Origin: Paraphoma chrysanthemicola
Taxonomy: Eukaryota; Ascomycota; Dothideomycetes; Pleosporales; Phaeosphaeriaceae
Length of the DNA stretch: 64,000 bases
Direction of reading: 5' to 3'
Assembly (NCBI GenBank): GCA_020744225.1
Contig: JAGMWG010000013.1
Coordinates: 1,116,001-1,180,000 of the forward strand
The position numbers were made by a program, and so were the translations under genes. The notes under the pieces are model-generated. The model had not been told where the DNA came from, searched no databases, and saw nothing but the letters and a program-made list of their open reading frames with translations. Shown piece after piece: positions 21,190 to 31,247 of this stretch; position 1 is the stretch's first letter; each line of letters begins with the position of its first letter.

Positions 21190-23193
21190 TCAGCCAATGA
21201 CAAGCTCCCACACCTCCTCAGTGCCGTCGGCCTCGGACACGTGCAGCTTTGCCGCACTCATCTCATCAGAATGGAGATGAGCTCCTGCGTCGATCAAGAC
21301 TTGTACGTGATCCTTCAAGCCTGCACTTGCCGCCAAGAACAGAGGAGTGTTCCCCGCCCGATTTCGTAGGTGGACACTGGCGCCCTGGGCCAGGAAATCC
21401 TTCAAGATTTCGACATTTGGAGACGTCGCCGCGAGATGCTATGTTTGCCATGTCAGCACAGAACGCAATCTTGCATCATGCGGAAAAAAGTTGCGCCTCC
21501 GCCGTGTGCAGCAGCTGTTGGGCGCAGAGATAAGCGACAGCTTCGTGTTACCGCCTTGCTGGGACTGAGCTCAGCGCTGTTTGGCTCCGTGTCGCTGCGC
21601 CGGCGGCATCGACGCTTCTTTATCTTCGCAGAGCACGCATGCGTTGCACTGTCTCAGATTGCGCAGCCTGCTGCAATACAGCTGCTTCCGATACCGGCTG
21701 GTCGAACCGATGCCCCGGTGCAGGAACAACGAGAGTTCTTGGGTCGACAGGCACAGTGATACGTGCGGAGCCGCTGAGTGGACGATCAGATAAGGTGGAG
21801 GAGATGAACTTACCACTGGGCTATTGAGCTGATAATCAGCGTCATTGAGCAGCCAACGTGGCTCTCCTCGTATGATGTCGCGTGTACCTTGCAGGTCGCC
21901 CTTCTGGATGGCATACCCAAGTGCTGTCAAGCTAGAAAGCTCAGGGGTGAGGACACCGCTTCGCGAGGGATGCTCAAAGTGTGTGCGTGTGGTTTCGGTC
22001 AGCTCGCCCCGCAAGGATACTGACATACGGCGTGCAACCTCTTCGGGAGTGGCATTCGGGAGAGCAAGGAGGTAAGCAAGCTTGGTGAGCGCGCCTTCCG
22101 AGGTCAAGTCCTGCCCGAACACCACACCGGCCCGTCCGAGAATCGTTGCGGGTGCATACAGCGCGCTCACACTTCCGCTCAGACACTGCGTCACATTGAC
22201 GATGACGATGCCTCTCTTCACTGCCTCCGCGAGGATCTTAGTCATCGCGCCGTCCGCTCCACCAGGAGTGTTTCCGGCCCCAAAAGTTTCCAGTATAAGT
22301 CCTTTTAGGCCTTCCAGTCGCAGCACCGCGTCCAGCATCGCCGGCGTAATGCCGGGGAAAACGCGGAGACACGCAACATGTCCTGTATCTAGACTTGTCT
22401 GAATCGCAAAGGGGCTCAAATCCGTGGAGCGGTGGACCCTATGCCAGAGAACACTTGTTTTAGTCGAGGATACAGTTGCAAGCGGCGGGAGGTTGGGACT
22501 ACCAAATGCATCAAAGTCCTCGGCGGAGATCTTGGTTGCTCGGTTTCCACGGAAAAGTTTTGAGTTGAAGAAGAGACACACTTCCGGTATCATAAAGTGG
22601 CCAGCTATGATGAGTGAGTTTAGAAGGTTGTCCTGGGCGTCTGTCTGAAGCTCCATCATGGGAGCCTGTGACCCAGTAAGAATGACGGGCTTTCCTAGAT
22701 TATGAAACATGAAGCTCAAAGCAGATGACGTGTAGGCTAGCGAGTCCGTTCCATGGAGTATAACAAATCCATCGAAGAGCTGGTAGTTTCTGTAGACTGT
22801 CTTTGCAATCTGGTCCCAGCCAGCAGCATCTATGGAACTGCTGTCAAGTAGCTTCTCAAACTCGAGCACACAGTATCTGACACGGCGGTCATATGTGCTG
22901 ACTGGTGTCCTCAAGCTTTGAACGGCTTTTCGTGTGCCTTTGTCGTCCGTCACGATTTCCAGGGGCTCTGGGTATGATCCATCGTTGAAGACAGGCCTGG
23001 GCGCAAGTCCCGCTTTTAGAAACCCTCTTGCGGGAACTAGACCATCCGCTGATTTCCGCATACATATCGTACCACCTGTATGATGTCAGTCATGTAAATC
23101 TTAGGATATTGATGGAATCTGCGCGCCTGTTATGATGATCAAAACTCGCGCCTCTGGGAGTTGCAGCTCCAGAAATTGGTCATGTTCGTCCAT
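21190..23193 (-). CDS. L-asparaginase with C-terminal ankyrin repeats
   Basis: Exons 23193-23127, 23075-21814 and 21438-21190, about 525 residues. The enzyme hydrolyses asparagine to aspartate and ammonia. The two active-site threonine motifs are visible: the first (TGGTICMRKS) is formed only by splicing exon 1 to exon 2, and the second is VILHGTDSLAY. GSQAPMMELQTDAQDNLL and ILETFGAGNTP are also family-typical. There is no signal peptide, so it is probably cytosolic. After about 370 residues come ankyrin-like units: TALGYAIQKGDLQGTRDII, then across a 375-nt intron HLAATSPNVEILKDFLAQG and GNTPLFLAASAGLKDHVQVL. The first intron appears to be GC-AG (donor ACAG|GCGCGC). Eukaryotic type I asparaginases with ankyrin tails are known. 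Confidence 0.87.
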
Positions 23194-23818
23194 CTTAGCC
23201 AAAGGTCAAAGGCAAAGGGCCCAGAGCTTAAATTATTGCAAATGTGACTCCCAAATCAATTGCGTTGCTCTTTCTCCGGGCAAGTACCTGCCGACACTGA
23301 ACGAGCTCTGCGCCTCGTGGGTAGATTGCTAGGTTCTGAATGGCTGAAGATCCCAGAGGTCTAGATTCGGTGCTATTGGGAGTGATGGCTGCAACTTGCT
23401 CAAACGTGAAAAATTGTAGCAAAGAAGTGGATATTGAGACTGTTGTTGATTAGCGATAAGAATTGACGATGCGCAAAATTCTCGGTCTTTGAGGTTGACG
23501 CATCGGTCCCGGCCGGCGCGACAAGCGCCTATGGATTCAATTCTCATTACCCCGTCAAAACTACTACATTACCCCTTCGAAACTGAAAATTTTCGCGGTG
23601 TGGATATCTCAAATACGGTTCTGCAGACGATGATGCGGTGTGCTAAGAGCAGGAATGCCGTGGTATGCATCGGCTTGGGGACAGAAAGCACAACTACGTC
23701 ATTTGTGGTTGATTCGGTGCATTGGGTTCAAGATTTATTCACACCGAAGGATAACGACGGCGCACGGTCTATTCACAAGCTACAGTATCAGTAAGATCCG
23801 CCACAAGTTGCGACAGGC
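23194..23818. other. Intergenic: asparaginase promoter
   Basis: 625 bp between two - strand genes. No feature recognised. Confidence 0.4.
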
Positions 23819-24982
23819 CTATCGCGTAGAAGCTGCAGCTTTCGAAATTGTCGCGTGTGCCTTCTCTAATGATTTCGCCTGCTTCCAGTTCTCCTTGATC
23901 CAGTCTAGCAGAGCTTCAGTGCTGCCAGGTGCAATCAATGTCACCCATGGTGTGTAGTGATCATCCGGTATGTATTCGGTAGCGATGCGCGGCTCACCCT
24001 TCTCAAACATCACCCAGCGCCTTAGACCTCTTACTGCAGTTTTCAGAGGATTACCATCTACAGGCAAGACTGTGCGGATCTCGTGCCACAATTGCTCTTC
24101 GGCCTTCTTGTTCTCGTGCGCCTCCATCATGGCACTATACTCGGGTTGTTTATCGAATGCCAGAAGAGCCTCCTGCAAAACGTTCTCTGACGTCCATTCG
24201 TCAGGTCTAGTGTCGTCCACGAGCGCCGGCATATAATCTTCAACGAAACGGGCGTAAGCTGGCCGCTTCATTTGTCGAGACCGGTCGTTGGACTTCTCCG
24301 TACGTTCTGCGAATGTGGATGCTGAGAAGAATCGACCACCTGTGACCCAATCGAACATGTCAGTCTCACTGGCGAACCCTTGGTGATACTTGACGGTATC
24401 GAGACCGTAAAAGTCCATTGCCCTGTCCGGGTCTCGGGTGAGGAACAAGAGCGCCTTCTTCTTGTCGTCCTGGAAAATGTCCTTGACGCGAAAGTGTAGT
24501 CCTTTGTCATTACACGTGAGTCCAAGAGATCGATGGGTGATTCCGATGATTTGCAATAGGTCGCCATCTCCTTTCATGAATGCGGTCCAATCAAACAGCT
24601 CGGGTCCATCAGGTGTACCATCTCCAGGTGATAATTCCACATCCACTTGAACATACGCCTCGGGTGTTTCTGGGTGAGCAATAGCATAAGAGTGGGAGCC
24701 ACCTCGAGATAGATGTAATTCGGCGCCGAGCACACCTTTGATATGAGTCCAGAGTTTCCCGGGCGAAACGACGGGCGCTTTGATTCCTCCGGCGAGAAAG
24801 TCGATGTCGCCATAGTCAAATTTGCCAGGAGCATCGCGAGGCACAAGAACGCGATCGAACACGGTCTCAAGCTTGGTTGTGTACTCCGCTAACAGACGCT
24901 GGTAGACCTCTGGTAGCATGCGCGGTACGTGGGGAGGCTTGCCCGATGATGTGGGCGTGTTGGCAAATGCTTGTCCGCCCAT
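23819..24982 (-). CDS. Orphan, nucleotidyltransferase-like fungal protein
   Basis: About 387 residues from ATG 24982; the frame continues upstream to 25108 but the family-like start is GGQAFANTP. A segment FDYGDIDFLAGG near residue 60 resembles the G-[x]-D-[x]-D catalytic strand of nucleotidyltransferase-fold proteins. It is followed by SHSYAIAHPETPEAYVQVDV, where a third acidic residue would be expected. The remainder is alpha-helical and charged, with FYGLDTVKYHQGF and RRWVMFEKGEP. I recall similar proteins (MGGxAF...R-MP...Y, then GDxDFL) in fungi and some viruses, described only as hypothetical or predicted nucleotidyltransferases. The function is an inference. Divergent from the NAP-family gene. 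Confidence 0.7.
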   Translation of the reverse strand: MGGQAFANTPTSSGKPPHVPRMLPEVYQRLLAEYTTKLETVFDRVLVPRDAPGKFDYGDIDFLAGGIKAPVVSPGKLWTHIKGVLGAELHLSRGGSHSYAIAHPETPEAYVQVDVELSPGDGTPDGPELFDWTAFMKGDGDLLQIIGITHRSLGLTCNDKGLHFRVKDIFQDDKKKALLFLTRDPDRAMDFYGLDTVKYHQGFASETDMFDWVTGGRFFSASTFAERTEKSNDRSRQMKRPAYARFVEDYMPALVDDTRPDEWTSENVLQEALLAFDKQPEYSAMMEAHENKKAEEQLWHEIRTVLPVDGNPLKTAVRGLRRWVMFEKGEPRIATEYIPDDHYTPWVTLIAPGSTEALLDWIKENWKQAKSLEKAHATISKAAASTR

Positions 24983-25859
24983 ATTGACTCGGCTGATGTT
25001 GTTGAAGGTGTTATTGTAGGATATCAACCAAGAGTTGAGGGGAGCTACGTGTATGTTTGTTATCATCAGCGCAAGTACGAAATGTAGATGCAAGGAGCAC
25101 AGCCCCACGAGCGGCTTTCACGATGACTCCTTCCAGCCAAAGCCGTTCGAAAACATGGAAAACTGCGTACGGTTGGAGAGCTTTCACAACCACATTAGTA
25201 TGGATATTTGGATGTGTATGCTGTGTTTGGATCCACGGTAGAAGTTCTGAGCTTGCAGCTTTGGATGAGGCTGTTCAGGGTGAATTTTACAACGTGAGGA
25301 GACAATCGCAAACATGCAGGTGGTGCAGCTGATATCGTCATCTGGTCTGCGTGAACAGTTTCATGGCCGTGTAGTAAGCAGCCCGAAAAGGGCACCCTCT
25401 TGCAGAAGTCCAGCCATGGATGCGTATTTGAGAAAACCCTTCTGCACTCTGAAGAAATTCTGCCGCTTGAAAATGCGCGACTGCCTAAGCCTACCATACA
25501 TACCTACTTCCGAATGCCCAACTCAAGACATGCTTGCAGGATCATCATGAGTTGAGATGAAAGTCGTTGAGTGCCCTTTGTGTACGATGGTTAAGGTGGG
25601 GTCGCAGCGCGGGATGGATCCGCTATGACGACCTCGGGACCCTGCATTCCTCGCTTCGTACTGTAGATCCCTGTCAAAAATTTAGGTTGAGACTCGAGCA
25701 TCTCAACACTGCAACCTTATCATTCCTCTGACCCGAACCACGATACAGTCAGTAATCCGATAATAAGAGTGAGTCGCCGACCATCTGAGATCACAACACG
25801 TTGCAATTCGCTGAATGATGCCGTTTCTAGAGAGCTCAGTCTCATCTCAATCGCACAAC
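24983..25859. other. Divergent promoter region
   Basis: Separates the orphan (-) from the histone chaperone gene (+). The part to 25108 continues the orphan's frame upstream of its likely start. Nothing else recognised. Confidence 0.4.
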
Positions 25860-26994
25860 ATGGCCGTACAAGAGCCAGAGTCCCCAGAGGTGCTTATGGC
25901 ACGCTTCGAGGAGCTTAGCGTTCTCGAGACGGAGTTCGAGGATGTTGAGCTGGAGATCAGTGCGTGCGATTGACTCACGCGGGGCATTCGTCTGTGCTGA
26001 TACAATGCAGTCCGCAAAGCCGAAGCCCTCCATGCGCCGCTTTACAAGAAGCGCGCCGAGTTCATCGGACGTATACCACACTTCTGGCCCCTCGTCTTCG
26101 AGCAGGCGCCTCCCGAGATCGACAACTTCATCCAGCCCTCAGACTCCAAGGTCTTCGCTGAGTGTCTCGACACATTCGAGGTCTCACGGTTCGAGCTTGA
26201 CGATCCGAAAGGCTCCCCGCGCAGCTTTTCGCTCAAGTTCGGCTTCAAAGAGAACGAGTACTTTGAGGACAAAGTGCTGGAGAAGAAGTTCTGGTTCAGG
26301 AAAACACAGGACTGGGCAGGTCTCGTCTCTGAGCCGGTGCTGATCCACTGGAAGAAGGACAAGGACCTGACCGGTGGGTTGACAGACGCAGCCTACAAGT
26401 TGAGCGAGGCGCGGAAGAAGCTGGCAACAGACACATCTTCGGACCAGGCACGGAAGAAGGAGAAGAAGCTCCCGGAGTACCAGCAACTAGCGAACAAGAT
26501 CGAAACATCGCTCGAATCGTCAATCAGCTTCTTCGGCATCTTCGCGTTTGTCTCAGGATACAGGTGGGTCAGTGCGGAGGAGTCTGAGAAAGTCACGAAA
26601 GAGGATCAAGCAAAGCTGGAGAAGATCAAGCGCGGCGAGAAAATTGAGGAGGATGAGGACGAAGATGAGGACACGCAAGACTATCAGGAGGTCGAGGTCT
26701 TCCCTGGTGGCGACGAGGTGGTCACTATCATTGCGGAAGACATGTGGCCAAATGCCATTAAATACTACAGTACGTTCTGCGTCTGACCTTGTTGATCAAT
26801 GCTTACGTCTCACAGAAGGAACATTTGACGAAGAGGAAGACGACGAGGATCTGTCTGAAATCGAAATGTCCGAGGGCGATGCCATGGAAGAGGATGATTC
26901 CGATGCCGAAGACCCCGTCGACATCCGCGCATTAGTTGGCAAGGGTCGCAAGTCTGATCAGTCACCACCTACTAAGAAGCAGCGCAAGAAGTGA
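25860..26994 (+). CDS. NAP-family histone chaperone, SET/Vps75-like
   Basis: Exons 25860-25959, 26011-26769 and 26816-26994, about 345 residues. The introns are 51 and 46 nt, with donors GTGCGT and GTACGT. The N-terminal dimerisation helix (ELSVLETEFEDVELEIIRKA) is followed by the NAP earmuff fold: YKKRAEFIGRIPHFWPLVF, FIQPSDSKVF, VSRFELDDPKGSPRSFSLKF, NEYFEDKVLEKKFWF, and EPVLIHWKKDKDLT. The acidic C-terminal tail (runs of Glu/Asp) ends in a basic KKQRKK nuclear signal. Short loops and the SET-like core favour Vps75/SET over Nap1. Vps75 binds H3-H4 and stimulates Rtt109, whose gene lies at 1720. The orthology to Vps75 specifically is inferred. Confidence 0.83.
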
Positions 26995-28001
26995 GCCCTG
27001 CCTGGCAAATTATGCCAATGCTGGGTCTAATGCAAGCTATTCATCCTAATCTTCTCGGTGAATCTAACGGTTTGTGGAACGGCAAGGGTCCAAGAACATG
27101 ATCATGGCGTATTGATCGGCACTAAATTCTTGGTTTTGCACTTGGTAGACCGTGGCACGGTCAACAACAACTCTTTTTGCTCGTTCTCTCTGTAGTAAGC
27201 TTGGCTATTCCAGTGATTCGCTAAGCTCAAGCCCGGCATGCGGTCCGTATCTGCCATGTCCCGCGTTCTCCAGGAATCGTTGTTTGCACCGATTTGAGCA
27301 CGCACGACAGCAAGTCTATGATCTTAAATTTGCAGGTAGTGTATTGTAGTGTGAAACAAAACTCGGAGATTGTCACGACCTAATCGCTCCGATGTGTATA
27401 AACTCGTGTTTCAGAAGGCCATCAATTTATTTGATAGACCATACAACCAAACTTGGCTCGCTGCATGTTGAGAAATGCATCGGGCCTTCCCCGCAACAGC
27501 CTCCCGTCAGCCAGCCTTCTCGAAGCTTTTCGTCCACCAATCACAAGCCGACCTTTTACGCTAGCCCCTTCAGCCACGGACTTTCACCCCGGTGCTTCCG
27601 CTAAGCTGTGCGCTGATGACGTTTTCTAGCCTCACCTAACGGTTCTACACCGAGCTCTGCATTCTGCACCGCCGCGGCACAGCTTGGAGCTCTCCTTAGC
27701 TCCACACAATCGACCAACCAGCAGCATGGCTGCTCTCACATATCCACAACTCGGGTTCCTTAAGATGTTCCCAAGCGTGGATCATGAGGGGTCCCTGGCG
27801 CGCCGAGATGGTAATACCGGGAAATGAGCCATGAGGTGACAGGACGATATGCGCAAGACCATGTAACCCAGCACAGCACCTGCGTGAAGCTACCTGGTCG
27901 AGCGGAAGCTCGAGGATACAAGGTACATAAAAAGTCGTCGCCCTGTACCTTTTCGCCTTGCTCAGTCGATGTCGATATCTTCAGCATCCTCAGGTCTCAA
28001 G
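26995..28001. other. Intergenic: GH1 promoter
   Basis: A TATA-like CATAAAAAG occurs at about 27927-27935, roughly 70 bp before the GH1 start codon. The rest shows no coding or RNA signal. Confidence 0.4.
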
Positions 28002-29829
28002 ATGGCTCAATTGTTGCCTCTGCTGAGCGTCCTGCTCTTTGCGTCTCCAATTGCTGCGCAGAATGCTACTTCTACCATTTCGTTCTCGCTGCCTTCTGGA
28101 TATTCAACAAGGAGCTACAATAACAGCGCCCAGCCAACAGCCTACAACCGCACTGACTTTTCGCCAAATGCTCTTGCAGCGCTGTGGGATCAGATTGGTC
28201 CTGTTGAAACCGGGCCAGTCACCTCCACCGCATCCCCGACCCCAGAGCCCAGCGTTTACCCCCAGCCAAACGGACAGTACTATCACGGTCTGATTGGGAG
28301 CGCATACCCTGAGACGAAAGACCTGAAGCTGCCCGCTGGCTTCCAGTGGGGTTTCAGCTCTTCGGCATATCAGATCGAGGGTGCAGCAAAGGACGAGGGC
28401 AAAGGGCCGAGCATTTGGGACTTGCTGTCTCATCGCGTGCCGAACTTTGTGTCGGACAACACAACTGGAGACGTGGTTGCTAGCCACTACTACTTGTACA
28501 AGCAGGACTTTGCTCGTCTGAAGAGCTTGGGTGTAAAAGGTATGCTGCCTTGATCGAGTCATTTGACTCTGCTGACATTCAGTAGCATTCAGTCCCAGCT
28601 TCTCATGGCCACGGTTCTTTCCCTTTGGACATGGACCGGTCAATGAGGAGGCGGTCAAGCACTACGATGATGTGATTCAAGAGATGCACGCCGTTGGCCT
28701 CCACCCTGCAGTCACGCTCTTCCACTGGGACACACCACTTGCACTCTTCAACGAGTATGGCGCGTGGACCGACCGTCGCATTGTGGACCACTTCTTCAAC
28801 TATGCGAAATTTGTCATCACTCGCTACGACCAATACGTCGATGAATGGTTCACCATCAACGAGCCACAATACTGCAACTGGCAATACGCGGGTTACCCTG
28901 CAGGCGAATACTATCCAGCGCCTAACGGTGTGACTGGAGGCGACAAAGCTCGTTTCCTCTGTGGTCACCATTCTCTACTCGCCCACGCCAAGGTTGCAAA
29001 ATGGTACCACGAGGAATTCAAAGGCCGCGGCCGCATCACTTTCAAGAACTCGGGCAATTACTTCGAGGCTAACAGCACCAAGCCTGAGGACGAAGTCGCA
29101 CGGCAGCGCAACTTCGACTTCAGCATCGGCTGGTTCGGCGGCCCATGGACCGATGGTGATTACCCACAGTCTCTCAGGGACACGCTCGGCGATCTACTGC
29201 CAACTCTGACGCAAGCGGAGAAAGACTTGATCAAGGGCTCGTGCGACTTCTACGCCATCGACCCATATTCCAGTTTCGTTGCATTTGAGGTCGAGGGCGG
29301 CCTGGAGGCTTGCACAAGCAACCGTAGCCACCCTTCCTTCCCCGATTGCGCGGGCTCTGCGAGCATAAGCCCAGATGGCTTCCCCATTGGCCCTGCCGCA
29401 GATCCGCAGATGAGCTGGTTCTACTCGGCTCCGACGGGCGTGCGACGCTTCCTCAAGCACATCACCCAAGTACTCTTCCCGTCGATTCCAGACATTGTCG
29501 TCTCTGAATTCGGTTTCTCGGAGCCGTTCGAGTCGCAGTGGACATCGCTCAACCCGATCCTGTGGGACATTCGGCGCGCCGACTACTTCCAGCAGTATCT
29601 CGACAACATCTTGCTCGCAATCCACGAAGACAAGGTGAATGTGACGGGCGCATGGGGATGGGCTATTTTTGACAACTTTGAGTGGAGCATTGGGACGGGC
29701 GTAAGGTTTGGGCTGCAGTATGTAAACTATACGAGCTTGGAGAGGACGCCCAAGGCGAGTATGTTCCAGTTTTTGAACTGGTTTGAGGAGCACGAGGAGA
29801 AGGGGAATGCGACGATGAGGATGGTGTAG
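28002..29829 (+). CDS. Secreted glycoside hydrolase family 1 enzyme (beta-glucosidase-like)
   Basis: Exons 28002-28539 and 28586-29829, about 593 residues. ATG 28002 has a good context and is followed directly by a signal peptide (QLLPLLSVLLFASPIAAQ). The in-frame ATG at 27969 would place 11 residues before it. A Ser/Thr/Pro-rich linker of about 90 residues precedes the catalytic barrel. The barrel starts at LPAGFQWGFSSSAYQIEGA and carries SIWDLLSH, the acid/base motif WFTINEPQYCNWQYAGY, and near the end VVSEFGFSEPF where the nucleophile motif (usually I/V-T-E-N-G) is expected. WGWAIFDNFEW is the typical aglycone-side motif. Several NxS/T sites fit secretion. The acceptor after TAG at 28585 gives GVKAFSPSFSW, better than the earlier CAG. 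Confidence 0.87.
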
Positions 29830-31247
29830 ATGATTGGAGGTGGATAGGAGAGGTATAGCAGCAATACCTACTTGACGGGTATCCTTTGGGAGCTCACGAG
29901 TAGTAATGGTCAAGATACGACGAGCCAAATGAAACAAACGTCTATCAAGAAAATACTTTCGTCGGTCTCCATCATACTGCACCTCAACAACCAGATCGGC
30001 ATGCTGACCCAGGCAATCCCCGTGGCTAGCGGCGCGTTGGGAGCTCGTCGCATGTGAAGACGTGGTTGCTGGCTCGGAACGACAGCGCGTGCTTGTTTCA
30101 AATGACGTGGAAAGCTCACCCTAGTCTTCGCAAACAGGTTGGCAAAAACAGTCGACAGAAGATGGTTTCAACGCTGCGAAGCTCAAGGTATTGTAGCAGC
30201 AGGCGAGAGCTTTCTTCACCGCATAGTTCTAGGTCTTGGATGGCGGTTAAAACGGGCGCGTGAGGTGAGGTGTGATGGCGGGTGCGAAGCTAGCTCATGT
30301 CTTATCGCGGCGATTAAGCACCCCATGTGACGACACGGGATCAGCCGGGGCACGATGTGGATGCCTGTACATTGCAGCTAGGCATGCAAGACACCATTCA
30401 GGTATTGTTCCTTTCTTGCATAGCTGGAACACTCCCCGACCACCGCTCTCCGATCCATATTCTGCGTCTCCCATCGTGCTGGCTGACTGCCCGACTTCGC
30501 GCCTGCCCAGTTGACCCATGAAGCGTGACGGTTCCGCTACCGAGCTGTCGCCAGCCTCCGCCTAACAAGTACTACGACATTGTACACGTCCGCCACCGAC
30601 GACCTTCAAGCACACAAAGGGTTCAAACGACTGCGAACACGCGTTCCCTGGCACCGCGGAGCTACACCGACGCCTGTAACAAGGCTGCAGCGCACCGACC
30701 GCCCGTCTCCATCATCTCTCCGCACGTCACTTCGCCGGCGCCCAACACCACCACCGAGCACCTCTCACGCTTCATCTGACTGCTCCTCACGCCCCCAACG
30801 TTCCCAGCTCAGCCCAATACAGCTTTTGCACTGCTCGCCCCTCTGATGGTACTCAAGTAGTCCGCGACAGGAAGCCACCTCCAGGCCCAGCGCTGCCATC
30901 GCCCAATACCCGCGTCCTCTGCGGGTACGTGGAGCCACGCCGAAGTCCTGGCAAACGAAACCACCACGAACACTCCCCCCTTCGCCCCCGCCGACCCAAT
31001 CCTGCCGAACTCCCAAGCTTCTCCTTCCCCAACATCCTCTGCCCATCCATCCCACACCGAGACTACTTTTACCGCACCCGAACAACCACCCACCGCCACC
31101 ACCGCGCACCCGTCCGATCTCACTACAGCCGGAAAGCGCCGCCACAGTCACTCCGAGAGCGACGACGGCGCAGACTATCCCGAACCACACAGCACAGGGC
31201 GGTCGAGCCGCCACAAAGCGAAGCGCAGGCGCAGAGCAGACGGGACA
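29830..31247. other. Intergenic plus probable unassigned 5' coding part of GID7
   Basis: From 30861 the frame of the GID7 gene is open to its ATG at 31248. It reads a Ser/Pro/Thr-rich chain followed by basic stretches (SRHKAKRRRR), which looks like coding sequence. No start codon lies in that piece, so an upstream exon is likely but not located. The part before 30861 holds nothing recognised. Confidence 0.4.

Noticed and set aside
30525..30846. Overlapping Pro/Thr/Arg-rich frames before GID7
   Set aside because: Low-complexity C-rich sequence gives open frames by chance, and I could not connect them to the GID7 frame with good splice sites.
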